Source of the DNA: Diphasiastrum complanatum | Lineage: Eukaryota; Streptophyta; Lycopodiopsida; Lycopodiales; Lycopodiaceae | DNA: 64,000 nucleotides | Assembly: GCA_029204225.1 (NCBI GenBank) | Contig: CM055111.1 | Span: 46,254,255-46,318,254, forward strand | Reading direction: 5' to 3' | Part shown: positions 40,787 through 52,110 of the stretch, one piece after another | Position numbering within the stretch: the stretch's first letter is position 1 | How the letters are laid out: every line of letters starts with the position of its first letter | The notes under the pieces: model-generated | The model's input: the letters and a program-made list of their open reading frames with translations, nothing else | The model's database searches: none | Told to the model about the DNA's origin: nothing | Made by a program: the position numbers and the translations under genes

Positions 40787-43780
40787 TCAAATGCTTCCAA
40801 AATTGAGAGGCCCCAGGTATTCTCTTATCTTTTCCACAAAGCCCATTTCTTGCCAGTCTTCCACCATGGTCACATATCGTGACGACATGAAGGCCGCTCT
40901 GTAGTATAGCCGGGCCATCATCTCATGGTCTTCTTTTGACTGGAGGGCTACATTGGGGTTGATCTTGATGGGATCTAAGCCCCGATCCCAGAAACAATCT
41001 TGCTGCATAAAAAAGGCCAGCAATATTTAGCACTTTCTTGCACACAAAGATCGGCACCTGTTTTGTACTTGTGCCCGAAGTCGAGTAACTGCAACCTCAG
41101 ATCATCCGGGGAGGTTCTCTCTGAAATTCTCAAAATGACTGGCCAATTTACGACCACCACCCGTGGCTTTTCTACCGGCCATGGATTTCTGCGTTTGAGT
41201 GGCATGAATAAGGGATCCACTCGCTTCCATGCCGGTGTCTTCAGGTATTCTTGGAGCCGCCTGCTATCTTTTAGGACTTTATTTTGCCACTCTGGTTGCG
41301 GTTGTAACGCCACAATGATCTCGGCCCTAGTGGAGTATTGGCTTTGATCTATATCCTCTTTGCCTCCCCTCATGTTGGGAAGGTATTTTCTCTCGAACTT
41401 CTCTGACTCTCTGGTGTCCACCATTTTGCCTCTGGGCCTGGTAGGGGAAGTTGTCCTACGCGGTTGCGATGGCCTTGCCTGATAAACATCTAGGGCCTTG
41501 GTGCCCGTATCTTTTTCTTTGGCTCTCTTGCTTGTTGATGGCTCATCCGCGCCTGTGTCTTGCCTGGCTGAGAACCTTTTGGTTTCCGGTTGATCTGCCA
41601 GGAAGTCATCATCACCCCCAATGTCGGTGTTAGTTTTTAGAAGGCCAGGGATGGAGTGATCTGGAGAGAGAGGTGCGGGAACGATAGGTCTAGGAGGCGA
41701 TGGGTTTATCAAGTTATACGCCGCACCGGTGGAGTGGAGTTACTGAAGGAACTCATCCCATCGGGCTTTGTAAGTGTCAGCTGGACCTTTTGATGGGCCC
41801 ATTATTTTGCTAGGAGGTGGTGGAGAGAGGGAAGATGAAAAAGTAGGGTAAGTGAGAATAAATGTTTCGGAAAAATTAAAAGCAGAGTAGGAGGAGGGGT
41901 TAAAAGTGGGAGGGGTTCGGTGAAAAGTCCTGGAAGCAGCATCAGCTCTCTGGCCACCCGATCCCGAACTACCGTCTGAGGGCTGGTTTTGCCCGTCTTG
42001 ATTCTCTGCTCCATCATTCCCATCATCATCCCATGGCTTCTTTGAATGAGCGCCTGCTTGGGCCTTGCACGCCGTGTCCCACAATTGGTTCACCTTGTCC
42101 AAGACTTGCTGCAAGGCCTTCGTTGTGTCTTCCAGCTATTTTTGGGACTCCAAGATGATCTTCTCTTGCTTGGCCACAATATTTTCAAAATTTTTCTTCT
42201 CGGCCTCTCGTTCTTGGATCAAACGTACGTACTTTTCCATCTGGATGGTTGAGGCCTGTGGGGCTTGGAATTGAATATCCTCGGGCTTGACTAGAGGAGC
42301 ATCGACTGTCATTGCACCTGATAATCCGTCTCGTACTTGGTCGATTTGGACCATCTAGTGCTTTAGTTGCTGCTGGACTTCTTCCAGAGTGGTCTTTTTT
42401 CCGTCCATCACGGATCTGGTTTCTACTCTCTCTTTTTCTCTTTCTTACCCAGGTGTTGTAAAGCTACCTTTACAAGCTTTACTTCCGGCGCCAGCTATGT
42501 CCCCGGCGCCAGCAGCGCTGGGTTGGGTATTGATCTGGAGTGTGGGATAGTGAGGCTAAACCAAAAAATAAACGTTGTGTTAGAGCTGAAGATGGAGGTG
42601 GGGGTGGAGGGAGTGGAGGGATGATGTTAGTAACCGTTGTGGTGGTGGTGGTTAGTGGAGGGGCCAGACTTCTTCCTGGCTGCTCCACCTTCTTTGGCTC
42701 GTTGTCACTTCTTTCCATCAGGTTCACAGCATCAAAATATCGCGATGTGTCCAATGTGTGGACTTGCTGGGCCTGTGGTTTTGGGTCTTATGGTTGCTGA
42801 GCCGCTTCTGTGTCTTGGGGACTGGATATCCCCACTCCTTCCCCCCCTTAAAACTTGTGCCGGTGGTGATGTTGGTGGCGTTGGCATGGTAATCAATGTG
42901 GGTGGGGTGATGACTTTGTCTGGTTGAGCAGCAAGTTGCGATGGTGTCATAATTGGGGCTGTTGTAGATGTCGTTGCTGCATCACCCCTGTCGATGACAT
43001 GTGAGGGTGACGAGTGTTGTTGTGAGGCCGTGGATGAGCTTCCATCATCGGAAGTGGAACCATCTGAGACTGATCCCATTGGAGATGTGCTCCTAGCTTG
43101 GAGGTATCAGCCTCTTGTGCTTCGGAGGTTGCGACTGCTTGTGGGGTCCGATTGTGGGCTTCTTTGCTTCTGTACCAAAGGGAGAATACTGGTGGTTACT
43201 TGTTTAGGCTGGGATCCCGATGGTGAAGTAGCCCTTGATCATGCACGCTTGGACTTTTTTGACTCAGATGGGAATGTCCCATGCCTTGTGCACAAGCTGC
43301 AGGTGTTGTTGAAGATTTGGCCTGATCTGTACTTGTTGAAGAGTGATATCTGTCATAAGATATCCTAGTACTGTTATCGACCATAAGATATCCTAGTACT
43401 GTTATCGGCTGCTTGTTCATAAGGCACTCATGAAGGCAGTTCGAGACAAACTGTGCCCAATCATAGAGGTTCTGGGCATGCAGTCGTGAATCTGCCATCA
43501 TGTGAAACAGGGACATGGGTACCCTCTGCAACTTGGTTCTTGGTCGTTGTGTGCACTTTGTCAAGTACGCACATGGCGCTTGTAGTTGTGGGTCATTGAC
43601 TGCTTCAACTCTGTACCCGTCCTTGTTCTTCCACTTGTCCATAGAGGGATCAATGAATTTGAAATATGCTGTCTGCTCAATTTTTTGAAGTATCCTGGTG
43701 ACAACATTTGGTCCTCGTGGGAACCCAAAAGGATGCAAGTCGGCCGATGCAAATGATATGTTATAAACGTAGTTCCTCAC
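40787..43780 (-). pseudogene. Unknown retroelement-like polyprotein, broken into six or more frames
   Basis: On the minus strand a series of long frames runs 43780-43196, 43079-42732, 42754-42479, 42354-42136, 42114-41740, 41712-40975 and 41023-40787. The three from 42354 to 40975 share one frame and are separated only by single stops (at 42136-42138 and 41740-41742). They were once one coding region of at least 460 codons. Contents, in order: a globular segment (HAQNLYDWAQFVSNCLHE), Thr/Pro-rich low complexity, a coiled-coil-like piece (MEKYVRLIQEREAEKKNFEN), and an acidic Gly/Ser/Asp linker. A basic globular part (EIIVALQPQPEWQNKVLKDS) follows. No RT, integrase or zinc knuckle is seen. Probably gag of an unfamiliar LTR element. 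Confidence 0.5.
43354..43409. repeat. 28-bp perfect-type tandem duplication
   Basis: The unit beginning CATAAGATATCCTAGTACTG occurs twice head to tail (43354-43381, 43382-43409). It introduces stops into the adjoining minus-strand frame, so it arose after that gene died or helped to kill it. Confidence 0.85.
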
Positions 43781-44084
43781 AGGAGGAACTATTAGCTAGC
43801 ACGACCTTGCTGTAGCATTGTAGATGGCATATATCATGTGCACGAGGTACAGGCTTTGATACCCCGTCAGGACAGACATTTGGAACGCAATGGCTTTAAA
43901 GAAGGATGCTGCTTATTGGTACTAGTGTTGCATTTCAGTAATATCCAATTTGGACAATTGGATGTCGAGCTTATTGGCATCAGGGTCATCAGAACTGGAG
44001 GCATGGTTGATAGACATGATGAAAAAACTAGGAAACAGGGTTCTAGAAAAAAGGTGTCGATCGAGAAGGCAGACAGGGTCAACG

Positions 44085-44235
44085 GGCGTCGGTTGAGATT
44101 TGATCGGAGGGTGTCGGTTGAGATGTGAGCGGAGGGTGTCGATTGAGATATGAGCGGAGGGCGTCGGTTGAGATGTGAGAGGGAGGTGTCAGTTGACATG
44201 TGAGAGGAAGTTGTCAATTGAGATGTGAGAGGATG
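44085..44235. repeat. Minisatellite, unit of about 27-30 bp
   Basis: About six diverged copies of GGTGTCGGTTGAGATGTGAG plus a GCGGAG-type spacer. The copies alter CGG/CGA/CAG and vary in spacer. It lies between the protease fragment and the unknown minus-strand polyprotein. Confidence 0.8.
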
Positions 44236-44746
44236 TCTGTGTGAAGGGAGTTAGGGTGCGAATGGAATGCATAGAAAGTACATAAGGAATGGTATAGAGT
44301 ATAAATTATCATATACCTTGGCGGGCTTGACATGGCCTGTTGAGTCAACATTGACTCTTTTATCGTGGTTGCCAAAGGTAATTTTGCTATGCTTCCAATC
44401 TTGGACAACCGCCATCTGAGCCAAGGTGTACCAAGAAGGAGTTTATATGTATTGGCATCTTCTGGTAAATCTAAGATGACACAATCTATCACAAATTTGA
44501 CACCTGCTATTCGAACTTTTATATTTGATAAATGACTAGCAGGGTCGGTAACTCGTTGATCAGCCAGACGAAGTTTATATCATGGTTGATCGAGGGTATG
44601 GAAGCCCCATGACCTTGCAAGAACAAAGCCATTATATTAACGCCTGATCCGCTATCTAGGATAGCAGATACTACGGGATAATCTTTATAGGACAAAGGTA
44701 GGGTGATGCTAGTCCCCTTAGCAACACCTATATTCAGTAGATTCAT
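44214..44746 (-). pseudogene. Retropepsin-like aspartic protease fragment
   Basis: Minus-strand frames 44746-44519 and 44492-44214 together hold the protease pattern. Gene start side: YPVVSAILDSGSGVNIM, with the catalytic Asp-Ser-Gly. Later: CVILDLPEDANTYKLLLGTP, the second conserved strand (normally I-L-L-G-x-x-W-L), followed by WLRWRL. It is of gypsy or DUF-type retropepsin character. No RT follows; the next sequence on this strand is the minisatellite and the unknown polyprotein. Confidence 0.65.
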
Positions 44747-44967
44747 AGGAATCTGGGGAATTTCAGGAATCTCTTTTGTTTTCCACTGTGCATCAGGAAT
44801 AGTAGGCAGCTGAAAACTTCGATAGATATAACGTTGAAGCCCAGTGAAGGATTTTATTGTGCTAAGTTGTCATGTAAGCTTGTAACATTATTGTTTTAGG
44901 GTAATTAACTTTTTGTGGGCATATTTTAAACTCTTTTTTTTCAAAGCACTTAGTAGTTTCATCTTTG

Positions 44968-45664
44968 TATTTAATCACGACATATTCTTGTTTTCCAGAA
45001 ACTAGAACTTCTGATGTCGAAGAGGTGCAAGAGATTCACAATAGCATTTGCAACATTGAAGTTGCTGCTCAAGGTAACATGCTCATATTCAAATAACTTG
45101 CTTCCAAATTTTTTTCCCCAATTGAATGTTAAGTTTATGCCTTGGTTTGATGATCTAATTTGCAACGACTATATGTAGAATCTAGGGCCACACAAGCTTC
45201 TTTCCTTGATGTCCAAGAACCACCAGTTGGCATTTTCAATTCAACACATCTAAATTGGAAAAAAATGACAACAATGAATCGAGAGGGGAGTACGGTTGAG
45301 TTCGAAGTAGCTTATATTTAATCACGACATATTCTTGTTTTCCAGAAACTAGAACTTCTGATGTCGAAGAGGTGCAAGAGATTCACAATAGCATTTGCAA
45401 CATTGAAGTTGCTGCTCAAGGTAACATGCTCATATTCAAATAACTTGCTTCCAAATTTTTTTCCCCAATTGAATGTTAAGTTTATGCCTTGGTTTGATGA
45501 TCTAATTTGCAACGACTATATGTAGAATCTAGGGCCACACAAGCTTCTTTCCTTGATGTCCAAGAACCACCAGTTGGCATTTTCAATTCAACACATCTAA
45601 ATTGGAAAAAAATGACAACAATGAATCGAGAGGGGAGTACGGTTGAGTTCGAAGTAGCTTATAT
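44968..45664 (+). repeat. Perfect 347-bp tandem duplication
   Basis: 44971-45317 is repeated base for base at 45318-45664 as far as I can read. The joint lies in TATTTAATC with a few bases of microhomology. The unit contains one 75-bp exon, an intron and the first part of the next exon of the SWIM/MULE-type gene. Absence of any difference means it is very recent or an assembly artefact. Confidence 0.93.
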
Positions 45665-47372
45665 CCCATTCTCTCAAACTCAAGACTTTATTGATGGAGA
45701 GGGAAAAAACGATAAGGCACCAATGAACTTCACAAAGATTCGTCAGAAAATGAACACTCCAGGAGATTTGAAACGTCCATCTACAGAAAGCTTCTTGTAG
45801 TGTTCATGGTATGCTCCAAGTCCACTGCACGTGATGTTTTGGATTTATGTTGCTACACTAACATATATACTTTGATGTAGCCAAATAATTACATATTCTA
45901 AATTTGGATGATGATTTAAGGTATTGGTGTTCATTTGGGCCAGATGACCATAGTAATGTAGAGCCCACATTAGAGGACATGTCATTGAGACCCAAACGTG
46001 GTCGAGGAAGTAGACGAAGTTTTATAAGCAGAGGTGAGGGATTGTCGAGAGGTTGTCATTGTAATTTCTCGATCAAACAATTTTATCAATGGCCCGACGT
46101 GGCCGAGGTGTGCTTCTTTGAAAGACGCCACATGGATATAAGTGGAATTTTATGTCATGGTGCGATGGACATCTCCTCAAAACATACCAGGGCTCAATTT
46201 GCTCGAAAACTATCAAAGGAGAAAAAACGGTGGGTGTTGTGTAGACTTTACAAAACAACCACCCTAGATCAGGTGATGAATGAGCACAAATCAAAGCTTG
46301 CAGAAAAGAGAAATGGGCAGGTGGACTATACTCCATGGAGAGACGATTTCTTGACCAAGCAAGACATTCTGAATTTGTCTTCAAGGTTATCAATGGAGAC
46401 TTTCCAATTGCATGAAGATGATGCACGAAGCATGCACCTATGGGCAATGCAAAAAAAAAAAAAAAAAATCTTCTTTTACCAAGTGTTCAGTACTAAAGAA
46501 CATATGCCATTTATTTTGGGTGTTCAAAGTAAGTTTCAGGCTGAGAGAATGTTGTCACTTGGCCATAATAGCATTCTAGCGATGGATGCTACGTTTGGAA
46601 CAAATAAATTCAAGGTACCATAAACATGTTATTATTTTGTCCTCTACAAGATGTTGTTTTTTCCTTTGCATGATACTTTTTTATTCTTGATTGAATGCGA
46701 TGTGTTGCAGTATCAATTACTCACAATATTGGCATTTGATGCATTCCAAAATGGAATACCAGTGGCTTGGGTGTTCACAAGCAGTTCAAAGACTGATGAC
46801 ATTGTCCCTTGGTTACAAAAACTAAAAGACAAGATGTGCAAGCAACCAAATGGGTTCATGGTGGATGATGCCAATTGTGAAATAAATGCACTCAAGTAGG
46901 TATTTCGTGTAGAATTAATTTTTATTAGGGACATTTGTATCGTTTGGTTTGTTTTGTATCGTCATTTTTTAAAACATAACCTTTTTTTTGTAGACGCGTA
47001 TTTCGATGCCACATTTTTCTATGCCTTTGGCATGTTAGAAGATGTTGGTTGAAGCATTTGATGCGCAAAGTACCCAACTGGGAAACCAGAGTTAGGATGT
47101 CGTGGACATTTTTATACACACTTTCAAAGAGGAACACACATTCATGAAATGCTTCAGGGAGACATGGATTTCTAAAATTGGTATGTATTGCTAATCCATA
47201 TGTGAGTTCAAGAAAATTATGTGTCATGAGAATCAAATAAACTCACAAACATCTAACATTTCTTGAAACATTTCAGATATGTGGATAAAGGCAACGAGGA
47301 TCATGCCTTTAGCAAACCAGGACAATAACGGTGCAATTTTCAAACAAAACATGATGAATCTTCTACAATAAT
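44999..47372 (+). pseudogene. SWIM zinc-finger / MULE-domain family gene, truncated and damaged
   Basis: Exon-like blocks with GT-AG borders. 44999-45073 (repeated at 45346-45420) encodes DVEEVQEIHNSICNIEVAAQ, and its split codon joins the block starting 45179 (repeated 45526). The third block (from about 45921 to 46614) has GCHCNFSIKQFY and FERRHMDISGILCHG, then FILGVQSKFQAERMLSLGHN and MDATFGTNKFK. That last block starts the MULE-type DDE fold. 46711-46896 continues with PVAWVFTSSSKTDDIVPW and GFMVDDANCEIN, the second Asp. 46995-47180 has FLCLWHVRRCWLKHL. A one-base frame slip occurs near 47098 and two adjacent stops at about 47370. The SWIM domain expected afterwards is missing. It resembles the plant SWIM zinc finger family derived from MULE transposase. 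A run of 18 A at 46450-46467 is also a likely slippage site. Confidence 0.72.
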
Positions 47373-47877
47373 AGCTTATGTTCGGTACGTTGAGTTTTGT
47401 TGTTCTTTTGTGCATGCAAGTAGTAAATCCTAAATAAAAATAGTTGCTAAATATATTAGGAAGTGATTACAAAAGAAGTTGTGTCATCATTGCTTTTGCA
47501 AAATAACTACTTCATTTGTGTAAGCTATATTGCCATATTGGAGTGTATGTAAGCTATATGTGGTACTATGTTGGGGTCATCTAGATAGTTGTTGCCTCAT
47601 TTGGTTCTGAAGCATCAAATAGGACTTTCACCTTCAATGTTTATTTAGATGAATAAGAAGATGAATTGATAATGTTGCTTTTACACTAATTGGGAGTCCA
47701 TTTCTAATAATTTTACAGTAGATGATCCCATATTATTTGACCATTAGTAACTCCGAAGTGATCAAAATATAGTGGCTACTATAAGGAAAAATATTACAGC
47801 TTTTACACATACTCTACTAGAGTAGATTTAGGGATAAGCAATACATTATTTATGTCTAGTGCACTAAATTTTACATG
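47373..47877. other. No gene recognised
   Basis: AT-rich flank of the SWIM pseudogene. No exon matching a SWIM zinc finger was found. Confidence 0.4.
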
Positions 47878-48365
47878 AAACAATGAAGAATGGAGCTGGG
47901 CTGGGGGGTGGGCTGGTTTCCAGTGGTAGCTAGTACTGTGGCACTGTTGGCTGTTGAACATTTGAAACTCGTGGATGGGGGATGGCAGGACGGAGCAAAC
48001 ACGCATGCCCTCATGCATCCACAGCTCAGGTGGGCCACTCTTCACTGTAGAAAAGATGCGTGGGCCTGGGGGCCTGTTACCTGTCCAGACTGGCGTGGCG
48101 CCAGGTTGGCTTCCATCGCTCGTGACAAAGCTTTCAGTTGGTTAAGTCTGATGTAAGTCAGACCACTTGCTTGGAATGGATGTTACTCGTTTGTAACGAA
48201 GCTTCGAGTTGGTTAAGTTTGATGTATGTCGGGCGACTTGCTTGGACTCAGGCATGGACTCAGGCAGCTCAGGGCCAGGAGCCGGGTGCCTTAGGCACCC
48301 CAGGGTGCAGTTAGCACCCTGACGCGTGTGGCAGCACTCGTTAGGATTGGAAAATAAGCGGAGCC
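47878..48365 (+). repeat. GC-rich repeat, copy 2
   Basis: Counterpart of 23553-23851 in opposite orientation. It is longer because about 150 bp near 48090-48250 is extra and is itself a diverged tandem duplication (GTTGGTTAAGT(C/T)TGATGTA occurs twice, 60 bp apart). The match ends at AATAAGCGGAGCC, after which the two copies differ fully. Confidence 0.8.
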
Positions 48366-48413
48366 TTCACGTACATCCTACCCCGCCCTACCTCTCTTCG
48401 TTCAAACTTCACA

Positions 48414-48484
48414 CCTCCCGCTCCCTCCCTCCCTCCCTCCCTCCCTCCCTCCCTCCCTCCCTCCCTCCCTCCCTCCCTCCCTCC

Positions 48485-48551
<67 letters not shown>
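48414..48551. repeat. (CCCT)n followed by (CT)n simple repeat
   Basis: About 17 CCCT units to 48487, then about 30 CT units to 48551. Frames through it (poly Pro-Ser-Leu, or Arg-Glu on the other strand) are artefacts of the repeat. Confidence 0.97.
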
Positions 48552-48553
<2 letters not shown>

Positions 48554-48930
48554 GTAGTGCACAGGCGCAGCCCACAACCCTTAAGCCAACAAAAAAATTT
48601 ATTTTATTTTTATTTTTATTTTCTTAAAAGATATAATAATTTTATATATCAAGGTTACTTTCTTTCATGAGCACATAAAAGATGAAAGAATTCACTGTTG
48701 AAAAGAGTTTGTTGTAAATTTTTTATTTTTCTCACGGTTCTTTGTATTCTTCTAGAAGCACAAAATATTTCATGGATTTCATGTTTTTTTTAGAATCTAA
48801 TTTGTAAATATTCTTAATGCCCCCTTTTCTAAGTTGAATGCAACTCATTTTTCTTCTCTTTCTTTGAACAGTTGTAACTTATTAGTGTGAGCTTAGATTT
48901 CAGTGGACTACAAGTCCTTCAATTCTCAAG
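48552..48930. other. No gene recognised
   Basis: AT-rich DNA between the simple repeat and the gypsy-type gag. A leader or decayed primer region is possible. No primer-binding site was identified. Confidence 0.35.
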
Positions 48931-50724
48931 ATGGATGTGTCCGATTTTGAGTACATAGATGACAATGACTCTAAATACGAGGATCAATCTAACTATGATT
49001 TTGAAGATCAGTATTATGAGCACAACGATGACAAATCCAATCAGTGCGGCGAGTCCAATTAATGCGAACATGTGTCATATCTTTGATTATGATGATCAAC
49101 AAGTTTACCAGATCAGTCAACATAATCCAAGTGGTAGTGCTTATAGCAGTGATAGTGACAATAAGCAGCTAAATTCACATCAATCAGAACATCATCATTA
49201 CCAAAATCCTCATATGGACCAATCTTCCCAGGCTATGGTGGAAACAATGATGGTGCAGAGACAATATATCTTTCACAAGTTTGATGGTAGAATTGCTCAC
49301 ATGGATGTGAGAACATGGTTGGACAACTTTGGCAACTATTTTCAGTCACATCCAAATAGCGACCATGACAAGATTCAATGTGTAGGAACATATCTTGATG
49401 GATCTGCAAAATCTGGTGACGATATTGGATGCAGTGTGAAGAACCTCATGTTACCAATGATAAATGGCCAACCTTTGTACAAAAGTGCATCAAAGAATTT
49501 GAATGTACAGATGGCCAAGTATGGCATTCTACCCAACAGATGTCTATTGTGGAGAGCTATTTCAATGACTTCCATCAGATAATGGACAGATATGGTTATT
49601 TGGTGGAGGAATTTAATACAATGCACTTTATTTTAGGCTCGAAGTTTGAGATAAGAGCTTGTTTATCTAAGGATATATATCAGGAGACTTGGATAATGCC
49701 ATTATCTGATATAAGATTACATGCTCACACCATAGAATATGAACTGAACAATGGTCAATGTGAAGCTGCAATAGAATGTTTAACCCCACTAGAGCGCACT
49801 TTGCGTATACGCGGGATATTAACTATCAATAAAATGATAGGGCAGTTACAAAAGATGAAGGATCAGGACAAAGCGCCTAAGGTTCAATTGGAAAAAATTG
49901 TTAATCCAGGAATCTAGAAAAATGATAGGACAAATGATTGTGGTGAATCATCATCAACATCATCAGAGGATGAACTGGAAGTACAAAACGATGATAAGGA
50001 TTATTTTTCATCAACATCATCAGTGAATGAACTGGAAGTGCAACATGATGAAGAAGAACAATTATCAACAATGGGAAAGCCCGTTCAGCAAATAGATCAA
50101 CCAACTTCATCAATAGCTCTTGATAACCTATTGAATTCACAAGAGATGGTCAATCAACATCTATGTAGTGCTATGGGATGTACACAAGATCGACAACATA
50201 AATGTAATTCCCAATTTGAATCCATCAAGAAAATTCTAATTGCAAATATAATGTCAATTCAAGGACATCGAAAATCAACTGGTGATAACGAAGATGATGC
50301 AAAGGATTATGAGGGCAATATTTCAGTTTTCAATATTGATCTTCAATTGAGCAATATAAAGGCCAGTTCAGGCAATGAAGTTGTCAATGAGGCAAATCAC
50401 TCAAGGACCTCATGTTCCATGAGATTACAAGAACCGTTGCATCACGTTCAACCAGAAGACTTGTCTAAGACTTCTTGTGAAATGGAATTAATAGACAAGG
50501 ATAAAATTGATCTATATAAATGTTTCACATTCAGTATAGAGTGCACACTGGAATGTGATGAAACTTGTAATATACAAGCTAAAAATTGTGCTAGCTTTGA
50601 TATGGGACAAACACTGGAAGACCCAATATTTCAAATTTTTCACTTTTTGATTCAACATTTCGAAGATAATAATAATTTTGGGCATGACTGTGCATTTATG
50701 AGAGATGCTTTGAAGAAACTTTGA
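48931..50724 (+). pseudogene. Gypsy-type gag plus acidic tail, frameshifted
   Basis: Frame 1, ATG at 48931 with a shift before 48959: an acidic N-terminus (DDNDSKYEDQSNYDFEDQYY) precedes the gag core HKFDGRIAHMDVRTWLDNFG and SDHDKIQCVGTYLDG. Frame 2 (49429-49917) continues KWPTFVQKCIKEFECTDGQV and FHQIMDRYGYLVEEFNTMHF, the second half of a Retrotrans_gag domain. After a stop at 49915-49917 an acidic, Ser-rich tail is open again (50023-50724, 233 codons) with SSTSSVNELEVQ repeats. It has no zinc knuckle and no pol. Its architecture parallels the 313-residue protein at 22275-23216. Confidence 0.72.
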
Positions 50725-50934
50725 GTGAAGGAAATATTATTACTCTTTGTCAACACCTCATTCACTCTATCTTGAAAATGAATACTCACTTTGAATATCA
50801 TCTGTCATCTTCAAAGTTGATCAGTCCAATTTCATTGATCTCTATATTGGGTTATGATCCTAATGATATTTTTTCCATATGGGATCCTACCAATTCAAAT
50901 TCAAGATTTATGGTTGTCATCGAGTAGTCAGCTC

Positions 50935-51345
50935 CTAAGTCAGTATATGACCAACCCTGGTGTAACACATTGGAAGGCTCTTATCAAAGTCATGAGATAT
51001 CTTTGAGCTACTATGGACTTTTGCATTTGTTATGGAGCAGTCGACAACGACAAACTCAATTTACTCATTGGTTTTACGGATGCAAGTCGGGCAGGAGATG
51101 TAGACACTCGTAAATCCACTTTCAGATTTACATTCTTCCTCAACAATGGTCCAATTTCCAAGAATAGTCGCAAGCAATCTTCGATAGCTCTATCTTCTAT
51201 AGATTCAGAGTATATCGTAGCCTCACAAGCTACAAAGGAAGCGATTTACTTGAGAAACTTACTTTCAGATATCAGTCTGAATCAATATGCTTGGACATTA
51301 TTATTTTGTGATAATCAAAGTGCGTTTCTGTATGCGTTTCCGTAA
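50935..51345 (+). pseudogene. Ty1/copia RNase H fragment
   Basis: MTNPGVTHWKALIKVMRYL, a stop, then GFTDASRAGDVDTRKST (catalytic Asp region), SSIDSEYIVASQATKEAIYL and LLFCDNQSA. This is a typical copia RNase H that breaks off at 51345. Its RT is not upstream. A different RT fragment lies downstream, so the order is scrambled. Confidence 0.85.
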
Positions 51346-51616
51346 TTCTTCACGACTGATTATTTGTCTGATAATTCAATGCGTAAATGTTTGCCTACGT
51401 AATCATTGTAGTACTGATTTCAAAGTTAGTTACTATAAGATCGAACGTGATTTTTATCACTATTATTTTGTTTGAAATTGATAGGTGTAGTCATGCATGA
51501 AGAAAGAGGAAGATGGTTTATTCCGTTGTGCATGATAAGTTTGCCTTCTTGTTGTTTAAATTATTTTTATTCGATTCTTCTAAACCTATCTTTTACACAC
51601 CTCTTTCCAACACAAA

Positions 51617-52110
51617 GTGTGGCAAGAGACAATGGATGATGGTATGAAATTCATCAAAAAGCACAACACTTGGGAGCTCGTGGACCTACCTCAAGGTAAG
51701 AAGCCAATTGGAAGTAAGTGGGTGTGTAGGATTAAATATCATGTAAATGGATCAATTGCCAAGTATAAAGAAAGACTAATTGTGAAAGGGTGTGCTTAAA
51801 GTAAGGGAGTAGATTATGGAAAAACATTCACACATGTGTGGCGAAATGAACTACTTTGAGGTTATTGATTGCTTAAGCAGCTAAGTTTGATTAGAAGTTT
51901 CATCATATGGGTGTCAAGTCTGCATTCCTAACTGGCACCATAGATGAACAGACATATATCGTACAACCTAATGGTTTTGTGATCTAGGAGAAGAGAATAA
52001 AGCATTTAAGCTACATAAAGCTTTGTATCATTTAAAGAAAGCTCCTTACACTTGGTATGGACACATTGATGAATATTTCATTTGCCAAAGTTTTCCTTTT
52101 TGAGGAATGG
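51617..52110 (+). pseudogene. Ty1/copia RT start, decayed
   Basis: WQETMDDGMKFIKKHNTWEL, KKPIGSKWVCRIKYHVNGS and a decayed RLVAKG block. Further on, around 52010-52080, LHKALYHLKKAPYTWYGHI is legible after several stops and shifts. The catalytic YVDD was not found. Confidence 0.8.

Noticed and set aside
42540-43368. Gly/Val-rich plus-strand frames
   Set aside because: They are the complement of Thr/Pro-rich minus-strand coding-like sequence; the minus strand has the longer, collinear frames.
48326-48670. A 114-codon frame rich in Pro-Ser-Leu and its complement rich in Arg-Glu-Gly
   Set aside because: Produced by the (CCCT)n and (CT)n repeats.
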